64,000 bases of DNA from Cohaesibacter intestini (GTDB lineage: Bacteria > Pseudomonadota > Alphaproteobacteria > Rhizobiales > Cohaesibacteraceae), in contig NZ_QODK01000006.1 in assembly GCF_003324485.1 (NCBI RefSeq), forward strand, positions 1 through 64,000. Direction: 5' to 3'. Positions 25,049-33,849 of this stretch are shown here, piece by piece. Numbering within the stretch: position 1 is the first letter of the stretch; every line of letters begins with the position of its first letter. Position numbers and translations under genes: made by a program. The notes under the pieces were generated by a model. It was not told the origin of the DNA, searched no databases, and saw only the letters and a list, made by a program, of their open reading frames with translations.

Positions 25049-26542
25049 TGTTGAAAAATTAAGTGCTGCAGCGCAAAACGGAGGGCGGTTTTGGGAGGCT
25101 CGACGCTCCCTCATTCCGGAGTTGGGAGCAGCTTTGCCATTTTGCGCAGGTTCTGCGCTGTGGCTGCCAGTGTGAACTCGTCTTTTGCTCCATTTGGGCC
25201 TCTAAGACGCAGTCTGTTCAGCCCCATGATCTTCTTCATGTGAGCGAATAGCATCTCCACTTTGCGCCTGGCGTGCCTCGAGGCGATAAAGGCATCGGTA
25301 TCTGCCAGATCTCGGGCGAAGTCTCGCGCTCCTTCATGGATCGATCTGGTGATGTGTCGGGTGGCTGTGTTGGGGCAGCATCTGAACTTCAATGCGCAGT
25401 GCTGGCAGTCCGCTTTAGCAGCACGATATCGGATATTTTCATCACCCTGCACCTTGGGCCGGATTGTCTGGAATTGACGGCGACTGGGCAGCAGGTCTTT
25501 GCCATCAGGGCAAATGTATCTGTCATTCTCATAGTCAAATATGAAGTCGGGCCTCGAGAATGTCTGGTCGAGCCGCTGCGATCTGTCGAGAACCGGAACA
25601 TGCGGCTCGATACCTTTCTCATGAACCAGCCAAGCAAGTGTCTCGGCATTGCCATAAGCGCCATCACCGACGAAGCGTTCTGGATAAATTCCGAACTTCT
25701 CTTCAACACGATCAACCATATCCAGTGCGGCATTGACTTCCGCCTGCCGGATCGGCGCTGTTGTTTCAACATCAACAATCACAACATTATCCAAGTCCAC
25801 CAGATAGTTGGTGGAATAGGCAAAGATCGAATAGGCCTTCTTTGCTCCAGTAAAGCGTGCTGCCGGGTCAACCGGCGAAAGCACCTTTGGTTTCACGGGC
25901 GTTGCAGCGCCGAAAGCGGCATCATCAAGGGTCTCAAAGTATTCTTCTGTCGCCCGCGTGATCCGTTCTGGCGTCCAATCTGATGCTTCAACTTTGTTCA
26001 GCCGCTTTGCATCAGCTTGCACGATGGAAGCATCAACGCCCAAAGCCTCCCCACCGACAAGCCCCTCTGCGATGCAGCGGGCCAACACCAGTTCGAAGAG
26101 ATGACGGAAAAGATCGCTATCCCGGAAACGGCCATGTCTATTCTTGGAAAATGTCGAATGGTCAGGAACAGGGTCATCCAAGTCCAAACGGCAAAACCAT
26201 CTATAGGCCAGGTTCAGTTGAACTTCCTCACAGATGCGCCGCTCGGAGCGAATGCCCATAATGTAGCCGACCAACAACATCCTGATCATCAGTTCTGGAT
26301 CAATCGAAGGGCGGCCCTGGCTGCTGTAATAGGGAGCAAGGAAAGATCTGACCTCACTCAGATCGAGAAAGTGGTCGACCTTCCTGAGTAAGTGGTCAGA
26401 AGGAACGTGACTTTCAATCGAAAACTCATAAAAGAGTGCTGCCTGCGCAACTTGCCTTGGCCCCAGCATTCGCAAATCCCCCCTTTTCCTAAAAGGATTG
26501 AATCAGGACCAAGCGATTACTTCAAGAGCGACTTTTTCAACA
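25049..26542 (-). mobile_element. IS1182-family insertion sequence
   Basis: About 1.49 kb with one transposase gene. Candidate ends are TGTTGAAAAA at 25049-25058 and its exact inverse TTTTTCAACA at 26533-26542, both just outside the gene; similar GTTGAAAAA ends are common in this IS group as I recall. No clear short target duplication flanks them. The 16-base stretches at 25018-25033 and 26572-26587 outside the ends differ at one base only. Confidence 0.75.
25111..26475 (-). CDS. IS1182-family DDE transposase
   Basis: A 454-residue, apparently intact transposase. The N-terminal DUF772-type DNA-binding part is visible (PSIDPELMIRMLLVGYIMGI, RRICEEVQLNLAYRWFCRL, PDHSTFSKNR). The DDE domain shows GVDASIVQADA (first D), FVGDGAYGNAETLAWL (second D) and the C-terminal RRKVEMLFAHMKKIMGLNRL with the catalytic glutamate. 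The length is normal for IS1182 elements and no frameshift is seen, so the element may still be mobile. It separates the SIR2-HerA operon from the mobilisation module. Confidence 0.9.
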   Translation of the reverse strand: MRMLGPRQVAQAALFYEFSIESHVPSDHLLRKVDHFLDLSEVRSFLAPYYSSQGRPSIDPELMIRMLLVGYIMGIRSERRICEEVQLNLAYRWFCRLDLDDPVPDHSTFSKNRHGRFRDSDLFRHLFELVLARCIAEGLVGGEALGVDASIVQADAKRLNKVEASDWTPERITRATEEYFETLDDAAFGAATPVKPKVLSPVDPAARFTGAKKAYSIFAYSTNYLVDLDNVVIVDVETTAPIRQAEVNAALDMVDRVEEKFGIYPERFVGDGAYGNAETLAWLVHEKGIEPHVPVLDRSQRLDQTFSRPDFIFDYENDRYICPDGKDLLPSRRQFQTIRPKVQGDENIRYRAAKADCQHCALKFRCCPNTATRHITRSIHEGARDFARDLADTDAFIASRHARRKVEMLFAHMKKIMGLNRLRLRGPNGAKDEFTLAATAQNLRKMAKLLPTPE

Positions 26543-26711
26543 CCATTTCCGCACTGCCGCCACTAATGCAGGTCGCAGCGAAGGGCAGGTATACCGCCCC
26601 CAGTTGACCCTGCTTGCGGCAACGTAACCGAAGAGATGCGGCTCAGGCTGGCTCAACAACGAGTCTACGCGGTCGCTTTATAAAGAGAGACAAAAAAGTA
26701 GGCCACCCAAT

Positions 26712-28676
26712 TTACTCAATGGTGTATTCGCCACTCTTGTCCTTCGGCGGCCTTTTCCCCCTAGGGGCTTGAGGAGGCTTCCGCAGAAGATGTGAGAGAT
26801 TATTCCTCGCAAGTGCAATCTGGCGTAAAAGTTCCGGATCCTGCACACCGCCATAGGCTTTTTGGACACCTTCATGATACTGGGTGAGCGACTGAAGCTC
26901 ACTTCGCATTTCTTTCCGAGCTCGCTTGACGACCACGTCCCCGACCCTTTTTGCAATCGTGTTGGCAATGGTGTTAATGATACGTCCCATCGGTTTCGAG
27001 AATTTTTCAAGGCCCTTGAGCTCGACCTCAATGTCCATGGTCAGGGCGTCATCAGGCTCGGCCGCCGGATCGATCTTGGGGGTGACCTTAACATCGATCA
27101 AGGACGGATCCTTCTCGATGGCTCGCTGGCACGTTGCTGGCTCGGACTGCCAGATCCTGCGCGCATATGCCATTATGATGCCGGAGGCAGATTTGACAGA
27201 CTGCCAAAGGGCCTTCCGATCAGCGTCATCCTTCGGAGCATCAGGACCATAGACAAGCCTTTCGTTCGTTTCTCCATCTGCTGGACGGAACTGAATCTCG
27301 CCCTGCTCTACCGCCTCCAATCCGCGCTCGAATGCCTGCTCTTTATCGCCGAACGTGAGCCTGTCCGTTTTCAAGTCCTCCTGACTTTTCGCTAGGGCAT
27401 TCTGGGCAGCCTCCAGCTCTGCTTCTTTCCTATCGAGTTCTGCCCTGGCCTTCTCCAGTGAGGCCTTTTTCTTGTCGAGACCGTCGGATTGCTCCTCTAG
27501 TTTCGCGATGATTTTGTCGGGATTGGAAATGATGTCGTCCGGCGTGCCAAACGCTTCCTCATGTTCCTGCAATAAGGCCTTCCTCAATCTGCGGGTCCGG
27601 GCTTCTTCCTGTTCCTCATGCGTTACAAAACCACCGGCAACGAGGATCTCAATAGCGGTCTTCTGCCTCTCATCTAGCCTTGGCTTCTTGAGTTCGGACA
27701 GAACTTCTGACTGTTCTTTGATCGCCCATATCATGCGGGCTCTCTCAGATCCCGCAGGAATGGGGTCACGGGCGAGAAGATCCGGGTCGTGAGAATACAA
27801 ATCACTCAAGTCCATGGCTTGAACAACCTCGATCGCATTGTGTCCTTCTGCTTCGGCTTCACGCCTCGCCTCTGCCCGCGGCTCGCCCCGTGCGATGTTC
27901 ATGTGCCTTCGGCCTGGATCCCGAAACCATTCGCCTACCGCATCCTGCGCACGCTCATAACCACTCTTATTTTCGGCATCCCGAGTGCTGCAAAGCAATG
28001 GGTGGAGGGCCGAACGAAACAGGCTCCGTCCATTTGCATAGCGTGCCGATTTAGGTAACTCGACAATGTCATAGATCAAGGCATGGAGGTGGATAGCTTG
28101 CTCGTCCATGTCGACCCGGCAGTATTTCAGCATGTCGCCGAAATTATGCTGTAGGAAGGCAAGGCCTTCGTCCACAAACGCATCGCACTTGCCGATGTCA
28201 AACTGTGCGAGCTTGCCCTTGTCATCGAGAAACTCAAGAAGATCTTCCGGCGGACAATCATCATCCGCGCGGAAATGATCTCGGTGGATCGTCATGATGG
28301 CTTCGCGCAACGGGCCTTGCGAGTTTTTACTCTCCTTCCAGGGCGGTTTGGCTCCCGCCAGCATCACTTGCTCGGCGGCGTTGGCTCCTCGAGTCTTGTG
28401 AGTACCCTCCAAATTTGAGGTGTGGTTTGATAATCGGAGTAGAGCTTCCTGGGCCTCGATCTCTTTCGCAATATCGTTGCTGCCGACAAGCACGCGATTG
28501 AGATGTCGCCGAGCCGGATCACAGTGCGATTGGTCACCGATTTCTCGTTTCCCGTGCTTGACCATATCGGCGACATCTTTCGGGTATAGACTCCTGAATC
28601 GCAAGACGATCATATGCATCCCATATGCCTGCATCATATCAGCGTAGTCACTGCCCTTGTCACTTATCTGCGCCAT
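26712..28676 (-). CDS. mob: MOBV (Mob/Pre) family relaxase
   Basis: A 654-residue plasmid-mobilisation relaxase that nicks DNA at oriT. The N-terminus begins with the Mob/Pre pattern (MIVLRFRSLY, then HCDPARRHLNRVLVG), and the metal-binding HxH triad appears as DEQAIHLHALIYDIV (H about 196 and 198). A long charged coiled coil follows (about 330-440, SLEKARAELDRKEAELEAAQ), then a basic C-terminal region. The ribosome binding site is AAGGAGGAA. It encodes no type IV secretion genes nearby, so transfer would depend on a helper. An inverted repeat 116 bases upstream is the natural oriT candidate. Confidence 0.82.
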   Translation of the reverse strand: MAQISDKGSDYADMMQAYGMHMIVLRFRSLYPKDVADMVKHGKREIGDQSHCDPARRHLNRVLVGSNDIAKEIEAQEALLRLSNHTSNLEGTHKTRGANAAEQVMLAGAKPPWKESKNSQGPLREAIMTIHRDHFRADDDCPPEDLLEFLDDKGKLAQFDIGKCDAFVDEGLAFLQHNFGDMLKYCRVDMDEQAIHLHALIYDIVELPKSARYANGRSLFRSALHPLLCSTRDAENKSGYERAQDAVGEWFRDPGRRHMNIARGEPRAEARREAEAEGHNAIEVVQAMDLSDLYSHDPDLLARDPIPAGSERARMIWAIKEQSEVLSELKKPRLDERQKTAIEILVAGGFVTHEEQEEARTRRLRKALLQEHEEAFGTPDDIISNPDKIIAKLEEQSDGLDKKKASLEKARAELDRKEAELEAAQNALAKSQEDLKTDRLTFGDKEQAFERGLEAVEQGEIQFRPADGETNERLVYGPDAPKDDADRKALWQSVKSASGIIMAYARRIWQSEPATCQRAIEKDPSLIDVKVTPKIDPAAEPDDALTMDIEVELKGLEKFSKPMGRIINTIANTIAKRVGDVVVKRARKEMRSELQSLTQYHEGVQKAYGGVQDPELLRQIALARNNLSHLLRKPPQAPRGKRPPKDKSGEYTIE

Positions 28677-28791
28677 CCATTTCCTCCTTGGTTGTTTGAG
28701 GAAATGGGGCTCCGATCAAAAACCCGCATCCCTTCTCAAGAAAAATTTTCGATTTATTTTCCGGGATGAGGCCGCAGGAAGGTACTCACTA

Positions 28792-28830
28792 GGCAAGTGC
28801 GGAATTTCTCGTATAAATTGCACACTTGCC
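28792..28830. repeat. Imperfect inverted repeat, candidate oriT
   Basis: Left arm GGCAAGTGCGGAATTT (28792-28807) and right arm AAATTGCACACTTGCC (28815-28830) pair at 14 of 16 positions around the 7-base loop CTCGTAT. The repeat lies directly upstream of the relaxase gene, where MOBV systems place the nick site and its hairpin. A second, shorter repeat (GGTGC at 29309-29313 with GCACC at 29321-29325) lies further upstream. Confidence 0.5.
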
Positions 28831-29737
28831 AAAGTTCGCTCAGGTTAGGGCGCAGCCCTTCCCGAGACCCAACACCCGCAAAGGATGAGGCGCGCTGCCC
28901 TCTTCCCTTGACCCTGCTCCCAGCCGCTCCACGGAGGCCAATGGGGTCTATCGCACCCCCTCTTGAATCACCCCACTCGTCGCCGACGGGCCTGCCGGGC
29001 GGCTGGGGGAAACACGCTCCACGCTCTTGCCCCCAGACCCCCATCTCGTTCCCGGAAAGGAGCGTGGCCAGCTCCTTCCCGAACCCATCCATGCTTTTCG
29101 CCGCTGGCATGGTCGCATGGTGGCAACGGCCCTGCCCGGCCATTGCCCCCTGGTCGACATGGACGTTCCCGACCTGCCGTTTTCTCGCTCTGTTCACGAT
29201 CCTCTCCTCTTATTGCCTAGCGATCGCGGAAGCACTTTTTTTGCTCCCACACCGGATATGAGGCAATTTTCCCGGGAGTGGTAACGGCGAGATGATTTTT
29301 TTCAAAAGGTGCATAATTACGCACCCACAACCTTGTTGCAAAAATCGGCAAGGCTGTCATAGACGATCTGGCTCAGCAGACCGGCAAAAGGGACGCCCGA
29401 TATCGGCATTGGTCCTGCGGGCGCAACACCGGGCGTTGCCAGAAGAAATGGGCAAGCCACTCTCATCATAGTTTCCTATGACGAGGAAAATCCGCCTGCC
29501 GAAATCGCTGGCGTGGTCCGTGAGGACCTGACCGGTACCGACGCCAATTTTGTATGCTGGTTGGAATTGATGGACTTGTCCTGGAGGTTGCCTGCCGACC
29601 TTCCTTTGCTGGAGGCCGGGCAGACAACCATTCAGGTCAATCTCGAGAAAAAATCGAGGCTGCGACGTACCGCCTGGCAAATCCCGGACCCAACAGGTCC
29701 GAACCCTTTTCACGCCATTGCTAAAGGAGATCTACAT
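28831..29737. other. Gene-poor region between mob and next gene
   Basis: About 0.9 kb with no gene that I can support. From about 29370 one plus-strand frame stays open into the gene at 29738 and reads protein-like (LIIVSYDEENPPAEIAGVV, WLELMDLSWRLPADLPLLE), but it lacks a start codon with a ribosome binding site. It may be the end of an older gene that lost its beginning. The part 28850-29220 is richer in C than its neighbours. It probably holds oriT-associated DNA. Confidence 0.4.
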
Positions 29738-30148
29738 ATGGCGCAAAACCAGGAAATTACCCCCCAGACCGATACAGGTACGGCCTCTTACTTCGACACC
29801 AAGGTCCTCATAAGGGAAACCGTTGAAGCGATGGAAGAGGCGAGGACGGCCCTCGACCAATTGGCCAATGGCGAGCCTGAAAATCTCGCCTTGCCTGCGG
29901 ATGCCCGAAAGCGCCTGCAAGCCGCCCTCGCCGATCGCAATGTCCTCAATGAGGAATTTATCAATGCGACCTCAGACCTGCTCGACCATGTGCCGTATTA
30001 CGAGCCTGAACTGGATCAGTTTGGTAATTACAAACGCCACCGGACCCACCGCGCTCTGTCGGTAGCAAGAAGTGCTGCATGCTATGTCATGGACCTACTC
30101 GCCGCGGAACATGCAGTCGGAAAAATCCGCAAGGATCGTCCCGAATAA
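29738..30148 (+). CDS. Hypothetical protein, 136 aa
   Basis: The ATG at 29738 follows a strong ribosome binding site (AAAGGAGATCTACAT). The product is acidic and helical (LIRETVEAMEEARTALDQLA, LPADARKRLQAALADRNVLN) with a tyrosine-rich stretch (HVPYYEPELDQFGNYKRHRT). No membrane segment and no family recognised. A hairpin with a T-run follows at 30183. It lies between the relaxase and the phosphoesterase, so it may be cargo or backbone of the mobile element. Confidence 0.6.
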   Translation: MAQNQEITPQTDTGTASYFDTKVLIRETVEAMEEARTALDQLANGEPENLALPADARKRLQAALADRNVLNEEFINATSDLLDHVPYYEPELDQFGNYKRHRTHRALSVARSAACYVMDLLAAEHAVGKIRKDRPE

Positions 30149-30182
30149 AAGCGGTCTCCCATGCCTAGCCCCAACAACAAAG

Positions 30183-30215
30183 TCGCCTCGCCACATGTCC
30201 GTGACGGGGCGATTT
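30183..30215 (+). terminator. Rho-independent terminator
   Basis: A stem of TCGCCTCGCCAC with GTGACGGGGCGA (10 of 12 matched, one of the rest a G-T wobble) and a 6-base loop, followed by TTTTT. It is placed 35 bases after the 136-residue gene. A 54-codon open frame (30161-30325) crosses it and is therefore not called. Confidence 0.6.
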
Positions 30216-30498
30216 TTCGAAAGGCACTTGGCCTTGCCGATCTGTCCGGCCCTACCAGCTGTGGGCCAGACAGGCCGCCTCACCTTCCCTACTTCAACCT
30301 TTCGCCAACGGATCCCACACGATAGCTGCTCATCCCCGTCGGCAAGCCATTCACTTTGGCTTGCCACCCTTGTTCCGCAATCCAGCTATTCCACCATCCC
30401 CTGCCAGCCAAGAGCACCTGTCGTCTTTTCCCAGACCGCAAAGAGGCTTGGATGGCAAGTGACTTCCTTCGTATCCCCCCATATAGGAGAACACACCC

Positions 30499-31563
30499 AT
30501 GATATCAGCATCACCCCAGAAAAGGCTCAACCGAACCACACGCCTTCTTCTATCCGCAGATGCCCATCTCGGCTCCCCATTCTCGGCCGTTACAAAACGC
30601 AACCCGGAATTGGGCACGCTGCTACAACAGGCCAGCCTCGACAGCTTTACGTCTATCGTCGATCTGGCGCTTGACGAGCATGTTGATGCCTTGATCCTCG
30701 CCGGCGACGTATTCGACAGCTCCACCCAGGATCCCAAGACCCGGGAATTCTTTACCACCCAGATGGCGCGTCTTGCAGAACAAAACATCCCCGTAATCGC
30801 CATTCGGGGCAACCATGATGCCCTCTTGGGAAATGACGCCTACAAAGAGTTCGGAGCCAATGTCTATCTGTTGCACGCCGACTCGCCAAGCGTCGAAATC
30901 GGAAACATCGTCTTTCATGGCTTGTCGTTCGACACAGACAACCCATCAGCAAGCTTGCTCCCCCAATATCCTGATCCCGTAGCAGGACGGAAGAATATCG
31001 GAGTGATGCATACCTCCGTGGAGAAAATGCCCGGCTATAACACCTATGCCCCCTGCACGTTGGAAGAGCTCAAGTCCCATGGTTATGACCTATGGGCCCT
31101 CGGTCATGTTCATGCCGACTTCATCGACACATTGGGATCTGTTCCTGTGGTAATGCCCGGAATTCCGCAACCTCGGAAATTCGAAGAGCGATTGGGCGGT
31201 TTTGCCGTCTTGGCTGAGCTAGGTGAAGAAGCAGCATCTTTCCAGTGCCACCAGGTCGGCAAGATCGAATTTGTCGAATGCAATGTGGACCTGTCCGGGT
31301 GTGCGGATGAACGGGAAGTAACCCAAGCCCTGCGGGACGGGCTCCAGTCTATCCAGAATCCCGACCGCCAGGTCGCGGTGCGCCTGAAGGCATCCTCGTG
31401 GCAGCATTCAAGCGACTGGCTGACGGACCTCGCAATGGAAGAACTGGAAGGCATGGAGCGCGTCCACCTCGACAAGGCAATAGTCGCCCCGGCCCAACGA
31501 CCATTGGGATTGCTTCCGACGGCCCCTCGGGACGCCGCCCCAACCTCGCCGATCTCGGCCTGA
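30499..31563 (+). CDS. SbcD/YhaO-like metallophosphoesterase (DNA repair exonuclease family)
   Basis: A 354-residue calcineurin-like phosphoesterase with all metal-binding motifs of the Mre11/SbcD type: SADAHLG (D21, H23), LAGDVFDSS, IRGNHDALLG, MHTS and ALGHVHADF. A C-terminal domain follows the nuclease core. The ribosome binding site TAGGAGAACA supports the ATG at 30499. Such nucleases normally work with an SMC-like ATPase (SbcC, Rad50, YhaN) encoded next door. None is present here, so it either partners with a distant gene or works alone. Its setting in the mobilisation region makes a role in element maintenance or defence plausible, but this is inference. Confidence 0.8.
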   Translation: MISASPQKRLNRTTRLLLSADAHLGSPFSAVTKRNPELGTLLQQASLDSFTSIVDLALDEHVDALILAGDVFDSSTQDPKTREFFTTQMARLAEQNIPVIAIRGNHDALLGNDAYKEFGANVYLLHADSPSVEIGNIVFHGLSFDTDNPSASLLPQYPDPVAGRKNIGVMHTSVEKMPGYNTYAPCTLEELKSHGYDLWALGHVHADFIDTLGSVPVVMPGIPQPRKFEERLGGFAVLAELGEEAASFQCHQVGKIEFVECNVDLSGCADEREVTQALRDGLQSIQNPDRQVAVRLKASSWQHSSDWLTDLAMEELEGMERVHLDKAIVAPAQRPLGLLPTAPRDAAPTSPISA

Positions 31564-31893
31564 TCCGCCGACGACGGCATGCCCGGCGGGTGTCACCGCC
31601 GGGATAGTGCAGGCTGGAAACGACCTGCCCATCGATGACTTGGCTCATAGTCGTCCGTAGCACCAACGACCCTCGATCCTCACCGACGAAACGTTCCCGC
31701 CCGCCATTTCCCCGCCAAATAAAGATATAAATTCAGCTACTTAATCTCCTTCAGGCATCCGACCAACGATCTCCTGCGCCTCTCAGGCAGAGGGTGTTCC
31801 GCCCGTCAAGAAAGTTTTTTTCGCGTACCTGAGTCGAACCCATTTCCTCCGGACCGCGCCTTCCGGCGCTCCTTAGGAAAGAACTGTTCGACC
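31564..31893. other. Intergenic with GC-rich hairpin
   Basis: No gene seen. A perfect 8-bp stem CCCGGCGG/CCGCCGGG (31582-31603, loop of 6) lies 18 bases after the phosphoesterase stop and could end its transcript, although no T-run follows. Confidence 0.4.
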
Positions 31894-32046
31894 ATGTGGC
31901 AGAAAGAAACAAAATCGACCGACCATCCGGAATTCCAAAAGATACGGCTGCATCCAGCTGTCGACCTACGCGGCGAGGATTACCTGCTCGCGATAAGGCT
32001 CGTCGGCCAGGAAATCGTGCGTCGCCTGAAGGAAGGCGATCAGTAA
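31894..32046 (+). CDS. Possible small protein, 50 aa
   Basis: ATG at 31894, with AGGAAAG about 13 bases upstream, which is rather far. The translation looks protein-like (FQKIRLHPAVDLRGEDYLLA, IRLVGQEIVRRLKEGDQ): balanced charge and an amphipathic helical C-terminus. I do not recognise a family. It is convergent with the LysR gene, whose stop lies 120 bases further on. Confidence 0.4.
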   Translation: MWQKETKSTDHPEFQKIRLHPAVDLRGEDYLLAIRLVGQEIVRRLKEGDQ

Positions 32047-32166
32047 AACTTTTCGGTTATGCCAAACCGAAAGCCGTCGTTCGCTGCGCCCTGCACAAAC
32101 GACGACAGCGCGGACTTTACTGCTATTCGTGCGAACGATCAGAATGACCGCTTTCATCCGAGACCG

Positions 32167-33045
32167 TCAGGTGTTCTCGGTTGAGTGCGACTTAAGCCAG
32201 GTCACAACGTTGGCTACCGACTCATTGTATTTGGCGGTTTGCGGCATAAGAACATAGAAATCGTTTCTGCCCGCGTACCAGGCTACACCTACCTCGACTA
32301 AACGTCGGGCTTCAAGGTCATGAGCCACCAGAAATCGGCTTACCAAGGCCACACCTTGCCCGGCGATAGCCGCATCGACAGCAAGAGATGTTTGGCTCAG
32401 ACGAAGGTGGCGAGGAGACTGGTCATGTACACCCAAATGCGCAAGGTAGCTCGGCCATAGGTCATGGGTGTCATGGATCTTTGGTTGCTTGGCGAGGGTT
32501 TCTGGCTCAAGAAGATTATCGCCCTTGTCCGCAAATTTTGGCGCGGCGACCGCGATGAGCGATTGTTTGAACAAAAGCGTTACATCCAGCGAAGCGCCAA
32601 AGGGTGGGGATCCTTGGCGCACTGCAAGGTCTATCCCTTCGCTATGAAAGCTTGAGACTTTCTCAGTCGCCATGATCCGCAAGTCAACATCCGGGTGCGC
32701 TGCCGTAAAGTCAGGCAGATTGGGGATCAGCCATTTCGCAGCAAAGGTCGGAGTGACACTGATAATGACTTTGTTCAGCTCTGGCTTCAGTTCCGCAGTT
32801 GCGGATCGAAGGTCTGCGAACACTCCAGCAATCCGGTTGTGATAGCTGCGCCCGACTGAGGTGAAAGCCAAGCCCTTAGGAACCCGTTCAAACAAGACCA
32901 CATCAAGATGTGCTTCGAGCTGGCGCACATGTTGCGCAACGGCACCCTGCGTGACACCCAATTCATCTGCGGCAGAGCGGAAACTGAGGCGGCGACCTGC
33001 TGCATCAAAAGCACGCAAACTGTTGAGTGGGGGAAGTATTGTCAT
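32167..33045 (-). CDS. LysR-family regulator (GcvA-like)
   Basis: A 292-residue LysR-type transcriptional regulator. The N-terminal winged helix reads SLRAFDAAGRRLSFRSAADE then LGVTQGAVAQHVRQLEAHLD; the linker helix and type 2 periplasmic-binding-like effector domain follow. The opening (LPPLNSLRAFDAAGR) is typical of the GcvA subgroup. It is transcribed divergently from the SDR gene with 99 bases between starts, the classic arrangement for a LysR regulator and its target. Confidence 0.88.
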   Translation of the reverse strand: MTILPPLNSLRAFDAAGRRLSFRSAADELGVTQGAVAQHVRQLEAHLDVVLFERVPKGLAFTSVGRSYHNRIAGVFADLRSATAELKPELNKVIISVTPTFAAKWLIPNLPDFTAAHPDVDLRIMATEKVSSFHSEGIDLAVRQGSPPFGASLDVTLLFKQSLIAVAAPKFADKGDNLLEPETLAKQPKIHDTHDLWPSYLAHLGVHDQSPRHLRLSQTSLAVDAAIAGQGVALVSRFLVAHDLEARRLVEVGVAWYAGRNDFYVLMPQTAKYNESVANVVTWLKSHSTENT

Positions 33046-33144
33046 TTTGCAATAGTATTTCTACTGTCAGGTAGCATCAATTCTCAATCGAACTTTCTTA
33101 CAAGGGATACTATAACACGGTTCAAAGACGAAAGGACATGAGAA

Positions 33145-33849
33145 ATGGCAGTAGAAAAAGTGGCTCTGATCACAGCAGGCGGCAGCGGCATGGGTGCGGA
33201 TGCAGCCCGAAAACTGGCAAAAGATGGGTTCAAAATCGGCATTCTGTCTTCGTCCGGCAAGGGGGAGGCACTAGCCAGTGAACTCGGCGGTTTTGGCGTG
33301 ACTGGTTCAAATCTTGATGGAGATGCGCTGAACGCTTTGGTCGAGGGCGCGAAGGATCGTTGGGACCGAATTGATGTCTTGGTAAACTCTGCTGGTCACG
33401 GCCCGAAGGGGCCAGTTCTTGAGATCAGCGACGACGACTGGCACCAAGGCATGGAAGTTTACTTGATGAACGTAATCCGTCCAACACGACTGGTCACACC
33501 AGTAATGCAGAAGCAGGGCGGCGGGGCGATCATCAACATCTCAACCTTTGCGGCCTTCGAGCCAGACCCTCTTTTTCCAACGTCGGGGGTCTTCCGAGCC
33601 GGGCTTGCCGCATTCACAAAGCTCTATTCGGACAAGTATGCGTCAGAGAACATTCGCATGAACAACGTCCTGCCCGGTTTCATAGACAGCCTGCCCGAAA
33701 CCGAAGACCGCAAAGCGCGTATTCCCATGGGACGTTACGGTTCCGCTTCGGAGGTGTCTTCTCTGATCGCGTGGCTCGCCTCGGAAGATGGTGGCTACAT
33801 GACGGGACAAAACCTGCGTATCGACGGAGGGTTGACCCGTGCAGTCTGA
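33145..33849 (+). CDS. Short-chain dehydrogenase/reductase with altered active site
   Basis: A 234-residue SDR-fold protein. The nucleotide-binding glycine motif is ITAGGSGMG, and LVNSAGHG and the serine in INISTFAAF are in place. At the catalytic position the canonical Tyr-x3-Lys is replaced: the segment reads FPTSGVFRAGLAAFTK, giving Ser-x3-Arg. This could change or abolish classical oxidoreductase chemistry. The C-terminus (GGYMTGQNLRIDGGLTRAV) is normal. The ribosome binding site is AAAGGA. It is divergent from the LysR gene and overlaps the next small membrane protein by 11 bases. Confidence 0.85.
   Translation: MAVEKVALITAGGSGMGADAARKLAKDGFKIGILSSSGKGEALASELGGFGVTGSNLDGDALNALVEGAKDRWDRIDVLVNSAGHGPKGPVLEISDDDWHQGMEVYLMNVIRPTRLVTPVMQKQGGGAIINISTFAAFEPDPLFPTSGVFRAGLAAFTKLYSDKYASENIRMNNVLPGFIDSLPETEDRKARIPMGRYGSASEVSSLIAWLASEDGGYMTGQNLRIDGGLTRAV

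Noticed and set aside
24713-25114. A 133-codon minus-strand frame upstream of SIR2
   Set aside because: No ribosome binding site or known motif, and it runs into the IS end; treated as intergenic.
29357-29713. A 118-codon minus-strand frame
   Set aside because: Opposes the better-reading plus frame, has no start signal, and shows no family features.
30161-30325. A 54-codon frame after the 136-residue gene
   Set aside because: It spans a rho-independent terminator and has no proper ribosome binding site.
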